From Ruminiclostridium papyrosolvens DSM 2782 (GTDB taxonomy: Bacteria > Bacillota > Clostridia > Acetivibrionales > DSM-1351), in assembly GCF_029318685.1 (NCBI RefSeq), contig NZ_CP119677.1, positions 4,455,001 through 4,519,000 of the forward strand: 64,000 nt of DNA. The letters run 5' to 3'. This document shows positions 1-8,901 of the stretch, in pieces. Below the pieces are notes generated by a model that worked only from the letters and a program-made list of their open reading frames with translations, was not told the origin of the DNA and searched no databases. The position numbers were made by a program, and so were the translations under genes. Numbering within the stretch: the first letter of the stretch is position 1; each line of letters opens with the position of its first letter.

Positions 1-421
1 CTATTTCCCCTGAAACAAGCTGTGAAAGACCAACATATGGCTCCTTGAGACCCATATCCTTTATAACGTTAATATAACCTTCTCCCATTGCAGTTCTTAT
101 ATCAAGCTTCCCTCGTTCGTTAAGAGGAAGATAAACATTGGGATTATGAACATAGCCTCTTACATTTGCCTTGGAATCAGATGCTACAACAATTCCGCCC
201 AAGGGTCCGTCCCCTTTTATCTGTATGGTAAGCTTATCTTTTTCCCCTTTAAACATTCTGGACATCATGGCTGCAGCGGTCAGTGTCCTCCCTAAAGCAG
301 CTGTTGCTATGGGGGACAGTCCGTGTATCTCTGAAGCCTGTCCAACCATTTCTGTAGTCATAGCTGCAAAAGCTCTCACCGTTCCCTGAGCAGCAGTTAC
401 TCTTACAATATAATCACCCAT
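1..421 (-). CDS. hslO: Hsp33 redox-regulated chaperone, 5' part
   Basis: This is the first 140 codons of a gene that runs off the left edge of the window. The translated product begins MGDYIVRVTAAQGTVRAF and continues through a stretch rich in small residues around LSPIATAALGRT, then GDGPLGGIVVASDS and VRGYVHNP, which are hallmarks of the Hsp33 N-terminal domain. Hsp33 is a cytoplasmic holdase activated by oxidation of a C-terminal zinc-binding Cys cluster; that part lies outside the window and cannot be checked. The start is the ATG at 419-421, preceded on the minus strand by GGAGG at a normal distance. It is transcribed leftward, and the hairpin at 510-534 separates it from csp. The assignment is firm; completeness of the gene is unknown. 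Confidence 0.9.
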   Translation of the reverse strand, partial: MGDYIVRVTAAQGTVRAFAAMTTEMVGQASEIHGLSPIATAALGRTLTAAAMMSRMFKGEKDKLTIQIKGDGPLGGIVVASDSKANVRGYVHNPNVYLPLNERGKLDIRTAMGEGYINVIKDMGLKEPYVGLSQLVSGEI

Positions 422-509
422 ATATCCTCCGTACTCTGTAGCTACCTTCGTTACAGATTCTATAATATTTATTAAATGTGTGAACTTAAATACCCCATAT
501 ATATTGAAA

Positions 510-534
510 GCCCCGATATCTATAATATCGGGGC
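510..534 (-). terminator. Hairpin terminator after csp
   Basis: A perfect 10-bp inverted repeat (GCCCCGATAT and ATATCGGGGC) with a 5-base loop lies 37 bases beyond the csp stop. On the minus strand it is followed by CTTTCAATATAT, a weak U-rich tail. It also isolates hslO from csp. Confidence 0.65.
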
Positions 535-570
535 GTTAATGGCTACTTCAGTATATAGTTAAAGCAATAA

Positions 571-771
571 TTATGCTCTCTGAACGTTTGCAGCCTGAGG
601 ACCCTTAGCTCCTTCAACAACGTCAAATACTACTTCTGAGCCTTCCTCAAGTGTTTTGTATCCATCCATGTTGATTGCTGAAAAATGAACAAATACGTCA
701 TTTCCGCCATCTCTTTCGATAAATCCAAATCCTTTTTCAGCGTTGAACCACTTAACTCTACCTTTTTCCAT
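571..771 (-). CDS. Cold-shock protein (CspA/CspB family)
   Basis: A 66-residue single-domain protein with both RNA-binding motifs of the cold-shock family, KGFGFI (RNP1, residues 13-18) and VFVHF (RNP2, residues 26-30). Such proteins bind single-stranded RNA and DNA and act as RNA chaperones that keep mRNA translatable in the cold or in stationary phase. The length is typical of the family. The start ATG follows AGGAGGA at a spacing of about 8. The leader region up to 1026 is long and A+T-rich, as usual for csp genes whose 5' UTR controls expression, but no defined thermosensor was identified. Which csp paralogue this is cannot be settled from one locus. Confidence 0.95.
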   Translation of the reverse strand: MEKGRVKWFNAEKGFGFIERDGGNDVFVHFSAINMDGYKTLEEGSEVVFDVVEGAKGPQAANVQRA

Positions 772-1026
772 TAATAAATTCCTCCTGAATATAACTAAAC
801 TGAGCGACGAGCAATGTCGCCACTTTTTGATAACATATAGAAGTTTAACACATAAGACTTAAACTGTCAAATTATATTTAACTTATAATATGCCATTTAT
901 AAATCTATTCACCCGATGAAATTGATTCAAGCTTATTTTTTCACCATTATCAGCATTTATTCTTCTTCTTATCTGGAATCTCTTTCAAATTGAGAACGGA
1001 AATTCCAAACAGTTTATGTATTCCCT

Positions 1027-1773
1027 TCATTTCCTGCAAACATAAAAATTTCTTTGGCTGGCGGGAGAAGGCTTTCTCAAAGTTAATTCCCCAAAACGGG
1101 ATACAAACTCCATCCCTGAATTTTTGATAAAATCCATTATTTCACTATCATAATAAGCCTTTTCATAATGGGTCTCATCAAACCTTTCATACAATTCATC
1201 CTTCTTTACAAAAAAGGTAAGATCAAATCTTGCTTTTCTTGTCTTTTTATTATAATCATTCTCCCATATATATGTAACCTCATCGTTAATTTCATAAAAC
1301 AGATTATCGGCTATTGTGTTTTCAAATTTGTACTGGGTATTTACGTCAAAAATGAACAATCCCCCGGGATTGAGGTAATTCTTTACCAACTTGAACATTT
1401 TATTTATTTGTGACGAATTAGTAAGATAATTGAAGCTGTCCAAAAGGCATACAATTGCATCTACTGTTCCGTATAGCTCAAAGCTGCACATATTCTGATT
1501 TAAGAAAAGTATATCTAAATCCTCTTTTTTAGCCTTTTCTGCTGCACAATCCAACATGTCCGAGGATAAGTCAAGGCATATCATATCGTAACCTCTGCGG
1601 GCCATTTCTACTCCGAAGCTGCCTGTACCACAACCAAGCTCAAGTACCATAGAAGCACTAAGATTATTCCTTTTGAATATACTTTCTACATAATCCGCCC
1701 ATCTTTTATAATCTATATCAAGTGTTAATTTATCATAAACATATGCAAAATTATTATAAATAATTAAACACAC
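1027..1773 (-). CDS. Class I SAM-dependent methyltransferase
   Basis: About 248 residues. Motif I VLELGCGTGSFG (near residue 43), the acidic residue ending motif II (ICLDLS) and a DAIVCLLDSFNYL segment identify a Rossmann-fold SAM-dependent methyltransferase. The N-terminal NNFAYVYDKLTLDIDY is typical of the small-molecule group annotated in Firmicutes as class I methyltransferase; the substrate is unknown. The start is uncertain: the open frame begins with GTG at 1773, but AAGAAGGG overlaps that codon. ATT codons at 1764 and 1761 lie at a normal distance from this Shine-Dalgarno, so an ATT start is possible. The gene follows the SASP gene, with a small hairpin between them, and is probably transcribed separately. 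Confidence 0.8.
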   Translation of the reverse strand: MCLIIYNNFAYVYDKLTLDIDYKRWADYVESIFKRNNLSASMVLELGCGTGSFGVEMARRGYDMICLDLSSDMLDCAAEKAKKEDLDILFLNQNMCSFELYGTVDAIVCLLDSFNYLTNSSQINKMFKLVKNYLNPGGLFIFDVNTQYKFENTIADNLFYEINDEVTYIWENDYNKKTRKARFDLTFFVKKDELYERFDETHYEKAYYDSEIMDFIKNSGMEFVSRFGELTLRKPSPASQRNFYVCRK

Positions 1774-1823
1774 CCTTCTTATTTATATTACTGAAATAGT
1801 AACATATTATCCGCAACATATAC

Positions 1824-1852
1824 AAGAAAGCCAGCAAATTATATCTGCTGAC
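1824..1852 (-). terminator. Short hairpin terminator at the end of the SASP gene
   Basis: On the minus strand, GTCAGCA pairs with TGCTGGC (one G-T pair) across a 9-base loop that contains the SASP stop codon, followed by TTTCTTGT. It is short, so attenuation rather than full termination is possible. Confidence 0.4.
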
Positions 1853-2006
1853 TTTCCTGAACCTGCATCTTTTTTCTTTTTGTAACCAATCCTCCAATGC
1901 GCCCTGTTTCTTTTGGAGTAAGGCTTTTCCATCCATTTTTCATAACCTTTTCTATCAAACCCAGTTCCCGCGCAATTTCATACTTCAATTTTTCATTATT
2001 ATCCAC
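1839..2006 (-). CDS. Small acid-soluble spore protein, alpha/beta type (short variant)
   Basis: A 55-codon gene with a GTG start at 2004-2006, preceded by GGAGGTG at 8-base spacing. The product contains LKYEIARELGLIEKV, then GWKSLTPKETGRIGG and a basic tail. The pattern 'E-ARELG' followed by 'GW..LT.KE.GRIGG' matches alpha/beta-type SASPs, which coat and protect DNA in the dormant spore; the short length and order also recall SspF. An exact sigma-G-like -10 lies upstream (2028-2034). Because of the GTG start and small size it is easily missed: the longest open frame here lies in another register (1754-1936) and is spurious. The family call is good; the subtype is uncertain. Confidence 0.75.
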   Translation of the reverse strand: MDNNEKLKYEIARELGLIEKVMKNGWKSLTPKETGRIGGLVTKRKKMQVQESQQI

Positions 2007-2027
2007 TTTATCAGCACCTCCTATTGG

Positions 2028-2058
2028 TATTATGTGGATAATAACAGATATTTATACC
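2028..2058 (-). promoter_or_regulatory. Candidate sigma-G promoter of the SASP gene
   Basis: On the minus strand, GGTATA (2053-2058) is separated by 18 bases from CATAATA (2028-2034). The -10 fits the sigma-G consensus CATAMTA exactly; the -35 resembles TGHATA. The position, just upstream of the ribosome site of a forespore-type gene, supports it. This is an inference from consensus. Confidence 0.5.
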
Positions 2059-2069
2059 TTATATCGGTA

Positions 2070-3305
2070 TTATTTTTGATTAATGACCTCAATTGCTTTC
2101 TGAAGCTGTAAGTCATCTTCTTTTGGAATAGTTGCCACATCAGTATCTTTATACTTGTCAGGTAAATTTATTTCAATGTCCGGCTTTATACCCTGTCCTT
2201 GTATACAAACACCGGAAGGTGTATAGTATCTCGCTATTGTTACCTTTAAGCCAGTGCCGTCCTTGAAGGAATAAGTCGTTTGAACCAACCCTTTCCCAAA
2301 GGTTTTCGTTCCTATCAGTGTTCCTTTTTTAAAGTCCTTAATGGCTCCGGCAAGGATTTCAGAAGCACTTGCACTGTTGCCGTTTGTAAGTACTGCTATT
2401 GGCATATTTAATTCTGTTGCATCTGATGGCTGCACATTTTTTTTACCGTTTTTGTCCTTTGTAAACACTATAGTTCCCTCAGGCAATAGCCGGTCTGCCA
2501 ACGACACTACTTCATCGTATAATCCTCCCGGATTATCTCTAACATCTATTATTAGACCTTTAGCCCCCTGTTTTACCAAGGTGTTTAACTGACTTATAAA
2601 GTTCTTGCTTATATTTTTATCAAACATTTTTAGCTTGATATACGCAATATTGCCATCAAGCATTTCACTTCGGATGTTTACCAGAGCTTTAATCTTTTTT
2701 CGCATAACAGGGATATCCTTGGTACTACTTTCTGATTCTCTTAGTATTGTAAGAATCGTTTCAGTGTTTTCAGGGCCCTTTATCATGCTTGCTATTAGTG
2801 TTTCATCCTTGATACCCGTAATGTCTTTACCGTCAATTTTAAGTATCTTGTCACCCTGTTTTATTCCTGCGGCTTTTGCAGGAGAATTATCATAAGGCTC
2901 CAACACGGTTACTACCCCATTTTTATCAAGCATTATCGGCAATCCGACACCTACATACTCATTCTCTGTATTATTCTGAAGCCCGGTAAACCATTTCATT
3001 TGCTTCTTATTGTAATATACTGTATATGGGTCGTTCAGTGAATCTGTCATCCCGCTTATTGCACCTTCCACAAGCTTGTTAGTATCTACATTTTCATAGT
3101 AGGCCTTCTGCAGTATGCTCCTTGCTTCGTTAAATTTTTGTATGGTGCTCCTGTCTACACTTTTTTTGTTAAAAGTGAGGGAGTAACTTCCGTTAAAGTA
3201 CATTAAACCGCCGTACACAAGAATAGATATTGTAAAACATACTACCGCTGTCATTGTTATGACTGAAAACAAACGCTTTGTTTCTTGGTCTTTCATATTC
3301 AGCAT
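2070..3305 (-). CDS. ctpB: S41 carboxyl-terminal processing peptidase
   Basis: A 411-residue membrane-anchored protease. One N-terminal transmembrane helix (about residues 15-37) is followed by a PDZ domain (YVGVGLPIMLDKNGVVTV ... AGIKQGDKILKIDGKDI) and the S41 catalytic domain. The catalytic serine lies in NGNSASASEI and the lysine in TKTFGKG. These enzymes cleave near the C terminus of exported substrates; Bacillus CtpB acts in sporulation signalling. The start ATG at 3305 was chosen because GAGGTG lies upstream; a longer frame would begin inside that site. It follows ftsE, ftsX and the M23 gene in the same direction, an order like B. subtilis ftsE-ftsX-ctpB. The symbol rests mainly on that synteny. 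Confidence 0.88.
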   Translation of the reverse strand: MLNMKDQETKRLFSVITMTAVVCFTISILVYGGLMYFNGSYSLTFNKKSVDRSTIQKFNEARSILQKAYYENVDTNKLVEGAISGMTDSLNDPYTVYYNKKQMKWFTGLQNNTENEYVGVGLPIMLDKNGVVTVLEPYDNSPAKAAGIKQGDKILKIDGKDITGIKDETLIASMIKGPENTETILTILRESESSTKDIPVMRKKIKALVNIRSEMLDGNIAYIKLKMFDKNISKNFISQLNTLVKQGAKGLIIDVRDNPGGLYDEVVSLADRLLPEGTIVFTKDKNGKKNVQPSDATELNMPIAVLTNGNSASASEILAGAIKDFKKGTLIGTKTFGKGLVQTTYSFKDGTGLKVTIARYYTPSGVCIQGQGIKPDIEINLPDKYKDTDVATIPKEDDLQLQKAIEVINQK

Positions 3306-3402
3306 TAAGAACACCTCTTGTTTGATTTTTTCTTAGTAATATTCTTCCTTATTTTCCGACTTTTAAGTATATATTAATAGATATGTATAAAAATATAATA
3401 TT

Positions 3403-3429
3403 AAACCCGCATTTATAATATGCGGGTTT
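3403..3429 (-). terminator. Strong hairpin terminator after the M23 gene
   Basis: A perfect 10-bp stem (AAACCCGCAT and ATGCGGGTTT) with a 7-base loop lies just past the M23 stop codon. It separates the ftsE-ftsX-M23 unit from ctp, so ctp may have its own promoter or depend on readthrough. Confidence 0.8.
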
Positions 3430-3444
3430 GTCTGAATATATATT

Positions 3445-4572
3445 TTATTTATAGTAATCAAGCGGGTTTGTGGTGTTTCCGCTTTTTCTTACCTCGAAAT
3501 GAAGATGCGGCCCCGTAGATAAACCCGTAGTTCCAACTTTTCCTACGGTATCACCTTTTTTAAGGTAATCTCCCTCTTGTACCATTATTTTGCTCTGATG
3601 GGCATAAAGCGTTGCCAGTCCGCCTCCATGGTCGATTATGACACAATTGCCGTAACCACCGTTCCAGCCTGCCATAATTACCTTGCCACTGTTGGCAGCA
3701 ACAATTGTAGCACCTGACGGAGCATCTATATCTACACCCGTATGAAACTTTCTGACTTTATATATAGGGTGTATTCTGTATCCAAACGGAGATGATATTC
3801 TGGTATATCCCGGTGTTGGCCAAGCCAGTACTCCTCCTGCATATTTTGCTGTAGTACTGCTAAGCTGGGTTATCTTTTTAGCCAGTTCCTTGGACAAAGC
3901 TATCATTTCATCTTCTTTTTTTTCAAGGTCCTGCAGTTTTGATTTTGATTCCTCTATTTCGGATTGAACCTTTTTACTTGAGCTTTTTATATCTGAAACT
4001 TTATTAGTCAAGGTCTTTAACTGTTCGTTTTTCTCCTGAAGTTCTCTCAGCTTATCCTGCTTTTGAAGTTCAGTACTTTCTCTTCCCGTTATAATTTCCT
4101 GTATAAGCTTACTGTCATTTTCCTTTACCAGAGAAATTATCTCCAATCGGGAAAAGAATTCGCTCAGGCTCTTTGATTCTACAAAAACTTCAAAGGGAGA
4201 TTGATTCATATTCTGATACATAATTCTCATTCTTGTCTTAAAAAGCTCTGTTTTAGCCTTATAATCCTTATCAATCTGCTCAATCTCTTTTGTAATACGT
4301 TTAATATCCGACTTTACATCAGAAATCTCCACTGACTTTTTGTTCACATTGCCCTGGACCTTCTGAGCCTGAGAATCGAGATTTTCCTTGTTTTCTTTAC
4401 CCTGCTCAATCTGACTGGACAAGGCCTTTTTTTGACCTGCTATCTGGCTAAGCTCACCTTTTACATTTTTCTGCTGCTGTTTTGCTTTATCCAAATTGGA
4501 CGCACTGGCAGGTATAACTACACATGAAAATATGTACAACATAACCATTAACAAAGTTAACCGTTTTTTCAT
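3445..4572 (-). CDS. M23 murein hydrolase, EnvC-like, probable FtsEX partner
   Basis: About 375 residues. A signal peptide (MKKRLTLLMVMLYIFSCVVIP, cleavage near ASA-S) leads into about 200 residues of charged coiled coil and then a C-terminal LytM/M23 domain. The zinc and catalytic motifs are FHTGVDID (H..D) and GPHLHFEV (HLH), with YGNCVIIDHG between. This architecture matches EnvC/CwlO-type proteins, whose coiled coil is gripped by the FtsEX complex so that peptidoglycan cleavage is coupled to ATP hydrolysis. It lies 54 bases downstream of ftsX, which supports that partnership. The ATG at 4570-4572 is preferred because a G-rich Shine-Dalgarno precedes it; the longer frame starts upstream of that site. 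Confidence 0.92.
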   Translation of the reverse strand: MKKRLTLLMVMLYIFSCVVIPASASNLDKAKQQQKNVKGELSQIAGQKKALSSQIEQGKENKENLDSQAQKVQGNVNKKSVEISDVKSDIKRITKEIEQIDKDYKAKTELFKTRMRIMYQNMNQSPFEVFVESKSLSEFFSRLEIISLVKENDSKLIQEIITGRESTELQKQDKLRELQEKNEQLKTLTNKVSDIKSSSKKVQSEIEESKSKLQDLEKKEDEMIALSKELAKKITQLSSTTAKYAGGVLAWPTPGYTRISSPFGYRIHPIYKVRKFHTGVDIDAPSGATIVAANSGKVIMAGWNGGYGNCVIIDHGGGLATLYAHQSKIMVQEGDYLKKGDTVGKVGTTGLSTGPHLHFEVRKSGNTTNPLDYYK

Positions 4573-4626
4573 TTTACCCCCCCTATTTATCATACGTATA
4601 AAAATTACTTGAAATATATATTCATA

Positions 4627-5541
4627 TTATACATGGAGGTGTTTACGGATTGACATTACACTTCCGGATGCACCTATTAAAGCACTAACCCCCAGATAGA
4701 ATAAAACAAGTGTACTCCATACGTACTTGTAATCCATTATTTCAAAACCATTACCTAATGTAGCAAGGTTACTGGTTACTCTTGGCTGAGCAAACCCATA
4801 AAGATATGAAATAATTGCAAAGGCGAATAAAGCCCCCGTTATTCCTATGAGTATTCCCTCAAATATAAACGGCCATCTAATAAACCAATCGGTAGCACCT
4901 ATGTATTTCATGATATTTATTTCTTTACGTCTTGCAAAGACCGTAAGTTTTATTGTGTTTGAAATTATAAACAGCGAAACAATTAGTAATACTCCAATAA
5001 GAACAAGGCTAACTATTCTCACCCATCTTGAAATAGTAGCAATCAGGTCTATAGTTTGTTGAGAATATTTCACATTTTCCATCCCAGCCAAAGCACGGAG
5101 CTGGTTTGCCACAACCTTGCTATTCAGAGGATCTTTCACCTTTATTATAAATGATACATTCATGGAGTTTTCGTCGTAACCTTCAAGTATATTTGCTCCG
5201 CCCTCGTTTGATTTATCATCGGCAAGGAATTTTTTAAATTGCTCAAAGGCCTCTTTTTTTGTTACTATTGAATAGCTTTTAATATATTTGTTATTCTTTA
5301 TCTCAGTCTCTATTCCAGAAATCTGCTGGTCTGTCAATGTAGGCAAACAATATGCCTGCATCTGAGGCTGAGCGTACAATATATCAAGATTGTGATTCAG
5401 ATTGACAAGTATCAGATAAAATCCACCAAAAAGAATCAAAGCCGCACTTATTATACTGATTGAAGCCAGTGACATAAGTTTGTTTCTATATGCATTTTTA
5501 AAACTCTCTTTAAGAATATATTTTAAACTCCGTATCTTCAT
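4627..5541 (-). CDS. ftsX: Cell-division ABC transporter permease FtsX
   Basis: A 304-residue FtsX. One membrane helix (about residues 22-47) precedes an extracellular domain (about 50-165) carrying the segment that contacts murein hydrolases or their activators. Three C-terminal helices follow (about 170-195, 222-247, 272-292). The cytoplasmic loop FARRKEINIMKYIGATDWFIRWPF is the classical FtsX/MacB coupling motif. The gene overlaps the end of ftsE by 32 bases, implying translational coupling. With FtsE it forms a membrane complex that signals to peptidoglycan hydrolases; the adjacent M23 protein is the likely client. Confidence 0.96.
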   Translation of the reverse strand: MKIRSLKYILKESFKNAYRNKLMSLASISIISAALILFGGFYLILVNLNHNLDILYAQPQMQAYCLPTLTDQQISGIETEIKNNKYIKSYSIVTKKEAFEQFKKFLADDKSNEGGANILEGYDENSMNVSFIIKVKDPLNSKVVANQLRALAGMENVKYSQQTIDLIATISRWVRIVSLVLIGVLLIVSLFIISNTIKLTVFARRKEINIMKYIGATDWFIRWPFIFEGILIGITGALFAFAIISYLYGFAQPRVTSNLATLGNGFEIMDYKYVWSTLVLFYLGVSALIGASGSVMSIRKHLHV

Positions 5542-6217
5542 CCACGTAAAGCCCTTTCTGCTGATCCCTTATTATCTTGCCTTTCTCAATGGCTATTACC
5601 CTTTTCTTCATTGCATCGACTATACTTCTTTCATGAGTAGCTACTACAACAGTAGTACCCCTCTGGTTTACTTCTGTCAGAAGTTTTACAATCTCCCATG
5701 AATTTTCAGGGTCAAGATTTCCTGTAGGCTCGTCTGCAATAAGCAACGCAGGATTATTTACCAAAGATCTTGCAATAGCCACTCGTTGTTGTTCTCCACC
5801 GGACAACTGGTGAGGGTATGCATTGGCCTTTCGGCTCAAGCCAACGAGTGCAAGGGACATAGGCACCTGTCTGCGTATTTCGCGTGGGAGACATTCTGTT
5901 ATTTCCATTGCAAATGCAATATTTTCATATACAGTTTTATTGGGCAGAAGTCTGAAATCCTGAAATACCATACCTATACTGCGACGTAAATACGGCACCT
6001 GACGAGTATGGAGTTTTGATAGCTGGTACCCGTTTACAATGACATCGCCCTGAGTTACGGATTCTTCCTTCATTAAAAGTTTAAGTAAAGTAGACTTACC
6101 AGAACCACTGGAGCCTATAATAAAAGCAAAATCCCCCTTATTTATTTTAAGGTTAATTCCCTTTAATGCTACAGTACCGTTCGGGTATTTTTTATACACG
6201 TCAATAAATTCTACCAC
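5510..6217 (-). CDS. ftsE: Cell-division ABC transporter ATPase FtsE
   Basis: A 235-residue ABC ATPase with Walker A GSSGSGKST (near residue 37), a Q-loop (VFQDFRLL), signature LSGGEQQR and Walker B LLIADEPTGNLD. The N-terminal segment ending NGTVALKGINL is characteristic of FtsE. The likely start is the GTG at 6215-6217 (giving VEFIDVYKKYPNGT), which has AAGGGAG at good spacing; the longer frame begins with TTG at 6223, too close to that site. It is the first gene of the ftsE-ftsX-M23 unit, and its 3' end overlaps ftsX. Confidence 0.96.
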   Translation of the reverse strand: MVEFIDVYKKYPNGTVALKGINLKINKGDFAFIIGSSGSGKSTLLKLLMKEESVTQGDVIVNGYQLSKLHTRQVPYLRRSIGMVFQDFRLLPNKTVYENIAFAMEITECLPREIRRQVPMSLALVGLSRKANAYPHQLSGGEQQRVAIARSLVNNPALLIADEPTGNLDPENSWEIVKLLTEVNQRGTTVVVATHERSIVDAMKKRVIAIEKGKIIRDQQKGLYVDEDTEFKIYS

Positions 6218-6267
6218 CTGCAATTAACTCCCTTGTTTGGATTTTGTGAAGTACCTTACAGCTTTTT

Positions 6268-7347
6268 TTAACCGTTAATGTTAGCCAGATACTTTTTGAC
6301 AAGTATTGCAACTTTAAATATTACTGCATCATCAAAGCTGGTGAGTTCCAGTCCTGTGAGTCTCTTAATTTTTTCAAGTCTGTACACAAGAGTATTTCTA
6401 TGAATATAGAGCTGTCTTGCAGTTTCACTGACATTTAAATTATTCTCAAAGAATTTTTGAATTGTCAGCATTGTCTCATTGTCCAGAGAATCTGCAGAGT
6501 TGTCCTTGAAAACCTCATCAAGGAAAAGCTGGCACAAGGTGGTTGGAATATGATATATCAGACGCCCCATACCCAAATTATTATAATCAAATATATTTTT
6601 ATCTCCGCTAAATATATTTCCGATTATCATAGACATCTGAGCTTCTTTATAGGATTTTGTAATATCTTTAAGGTTATCTATAATAGTACCTATTCCTATA
6701 TAAGCTTTTACCATAAGTTCCGAATTAAGTGTATCTACAATAACTCTGGCGAGTTTATATACTTCCTTGTAGTCATCCTTATTCTTGACTTCTTTTACAA
6801 GAACCACATTGTCATCATCAATAACCACAACAAAGTCCCTCCCTTTGTTCGGGAAAAGGCTTTCTATAATTTCGTGGACATGAATATCCTTGTCACTGGT
6901 GGCATTTATCAGATATACAACTCTCATTGCATTATAATCAATATGAAGCTCTTTTGACTTTACAAGAATGTCTCCGGGTAATATATTTTCAACTACAATA
7001 TTTTTGACAAAAGTATTTTTATCGTACTTTTCATCATAATAGCTTTTTAGGTTAAGTATATTTAAAGTAAATAACTCAAGAAATTTTGAGTCCTGCAAAT
7101 CTTCTGCCTGTATAAAAGTAATAAACTCTATTTTATTCTTCAATATAACCTTATTATACAATTTTCCGTCTATAAGCGCTTGTTGTGCCTTTTCCAGTGC
7201 AAAAGAAGCAGCTTGCTGGTCTTGTCGTCCTATCATCTGAAAGTTTGAATGGGCTATAACAATACCGCTATCATCTGTTACTCCAACCTCTTTACTGAGT
7301 ACTTCGCTATATTTGTCAGACAGCGTCTGAAATAATTTTACAGACAT
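6268..7347 (-). CDS. CdaR/PucR-type transcriptional regulator
   Basis: A 359-residue regulator. The N-terminal part (VGVTDDSGIVIAHSN, residues about 20-35) resembles the sugar-diacid recognition domain of CdaR. The C-terminal 60 residues (FFENNLNVSETARQLYIHRNTLVYRLEKI) are an unmistakable PucR-type helix-turn-helix. Members sense a small molecule and regulate catabolic or osmotic genes; the ligand here is unknown. The start ATG at 7345-7347 follows AGGAGG at 7-base spacing; the upstream frame (from 7374) lacks a site. It stands alone between the MFS gene and the ftsE unit, all on the same strand, and its target is not evident from the neighbours. Confidence 0.88.
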   Translation of the reverse strand: MSVKLFQTLSDKYSEVLSKEVGVTDDSGIVIAHSNFQMIGRQDQQAASFALEKAQQALIDGKLYNKVILKNKIEFITFIQAEDLQDSKFLELFTLNILNLKSYYDEKYDKNTFVKNIVVENILPGDILVKSKELHIDYNAMRVVYLINATSDKDIHVHEIIESLFPNKGRDFVVVIDDDNVVLVKEVKNKDDYKEVYKLARVIVDTLNSELMVKAYIGIGTIIDNLKDITKSYKEAQMSMIIGNIFSGDKNIFDYNNLGMGRLIYHIPTTLCQLFLDEVFKDNSADSLDNETMLTIQKFFENNLNVSETARQLYIHRNTLVYRLEKIKRLTGLELTSFDDAVIFKVAILVKKYLANING

Positions 7348-7481
7348 TATAAACCTCCTGCTTAAAATGAGCATAGTAAATTGCCGTAAATGTACTACAA
7401 TTAATTAGAATTATACACTATATCATTTTTTTTTACTACAACGCATATTGTAAATTTATTTTTACTGACCTTCAAATATCA

Positions 7482-8729
7482 CTATCTGTTGATAATTGCA
7501 GGCTTATTCTTATTCTTAAACAAGCTTAGTGCGACAATCATTAAAAGCGGAAATACGGTTGCGGCGAATATCCCCGTTTTTAGACCTACCTGTTGAGAAT
7601 CCAAACCATAAACGGCCCCAAGCTCAACAAGTTTAGCTGATTTTTGAGAATAGTCAGATATAAGTCCGGCAAGCCATGGTCCAACCGAGCAGCCCAAATC
7701 CCCAAAGATTGCAAGCAGACCAAACATCGCCGTACCCCCTCCCGGGTATTTTTCAGAAGTAAGGCTGAAAATCCCCGGCCACATAAGACTCACGGACAAA
7801 CCGCACAAGGCACAACTAAGTAAAGAAATAATTGGTATCTGTACAAAAACAGCAGTGATATAGCAGATTACGCACAATATGCTGCTTGAGAGCAGAGCCT
7901 TTCTAAGATTAATCTTATGCCCGTATATACCGAAGAACACCCTCGTCAAACCCATTAATACTGCAAACAGACACGGCCCTAGCAAATCTCCCATAATTTT
8001 TGACACCTTGAGTCCTTTTTGAGCAAACAACGATGACCATTGTGACATTGCCAATTCGGAAGCACCTGCGCAAACCATAAGTATCATGGCGATTATAAAG
8101 AGTTTTGATTTCAGCAGCCGTTTTACGGGAACCCTTTCGTGTTCGGGTATGGCAGGAACCATTGGTACGCCCATAAACTTGTAAAAGTTGTATGCAGGAA
8201 CGGCTGCCCAGATTATGGGCAATATATACCACAAGCCTTCTCCGGCTATTTTAATAAACAATGTGGATATTAATACTACAGCAACCTGTCCCCAACAGTA
8301 AAATGAGTGAAGAAGGCTCATAGCAGAAGCTTTTGCATCACCCGGAATGGAATCTACTATTGGACTAACCAGTACTTCAATCAAGCCCCCGCCTATTGCA
8401 TACAGCACTACAGCCATAACTAACCCCATATATGGAGTTGAAAATAACGCTGGCAAAGTACCCAGACCTATAAGTCCCACGGCACAAAAGAAATGGGCGG
8501 TAACAACTGATATTCTATAACCTATTTTATCTACAAATCTCACTGCCAAAGCATCTACAACAAGTTGAGTCCCAAAATTTATTAAAATTAATCTTCCTAT
8601 CATCTCGAATGAAATATTATATTGACTCTGGAAGATTATAAAAAGCAACGGCGCAAGATTATTTACAATTGCTTGTGAAATGTACCCCAGATAGCACGCG
8701 TGCAGAGTATTTTTATATGTCTTGGTCAT
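7482..8729 (-). CDS. Major facilitator superfamily transporter
   Basis: A 415-residue polytopic protein with about 12 hydrophobic segments. The first helix region has an SQAIVNNLAPLLFI segment, a conserved loop DKIGYRIS follows helix 2, and a central hydrophilic loop (PEHERVPVKRLLKSK) lies between the two six-helix halves. The arrangement and the GGTAMFGLLAIFGDLGCSVGPWLAG segment resemble FucP-like sugar or small-solute MFS proteins. Substrate and direction of transport cannot be read from the sequence. The start ATG has GGGGAGC upstream. It lies 134 bases upstream of the CdaR-like gene on the same strand, so co-regulation is possible but not shown. Confidence 0.85.
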   Translation of the reverse strand: MTKTYKNTLHACYLGYISQAIVNNLAPLLFIIFQSQYNISFEMIGRLILINFGTQLVVDALAVRFVDKIGYRISVVTAHFFCAVGLIGLGTLPALFSTPYMGLVMAVVLYAIGGGLIEVLVSPIVDSIPGDAKASAMSLLHSFYCWGQVAVVLISTLFIKIAGEGLWYILPIIWAAVPAYNFYKFMGVPMVPAIPEHERVPVKRLLKSKLFIIAMILMVCAGASELAMSQWSSLFAQKGLKVSKIMGDLLGPCLFAVLMGLTRVFFGIYGHKINLRKALLSSSILCVICYITAVFVQIPIISLLSCALCGLSVSLMWPGIFSLTSEKYPGGGTAMFGLLAIFGDLGCSVGPWLAGLISDYSQKSAKLVELGAVYGLDSQQVGLKTGIFAATVFPLLMIVALSLFKNKNKPAIINR

Positions 8730-8901
8730 TTATGCTCCCCTTAATTTATATTTCCGTTATTCATATTTAGTTTCAAACTGATTATAGCATCTTAATTAGT
8801 AATATCGTACATTTTCAAGAATATATTTATTTAATAGACCTATATTTATTCTATAGTCAGCCCAGATGACAAATATTACAAATGGAAAAGGAGAGAATAT
8901 T

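Noticed and set aside
950-1030. A 26-codon frame whose ATG overlaps the stop of the first methyltransferase gene (minus strand)
   Set aside because: The ATGA overlap looks like translational coupling, but the peptide is short, basic and without recognisable features, and the ribosome site (GCAGG) is very close. Not enough to call a gene.
1754-1936. A 60-codon minus-strand frame overlapping the SASP gene
   Set aside because: It is an out-of-register reading of the SASP gene; the real frame has a perfect ribosome site and family similarity.
6457-6957. A 166-codon plus-strand frame inside the CdaR-like gene
   Set aside because: Antisense of a well-supported gene; no domain, no ribosome site.
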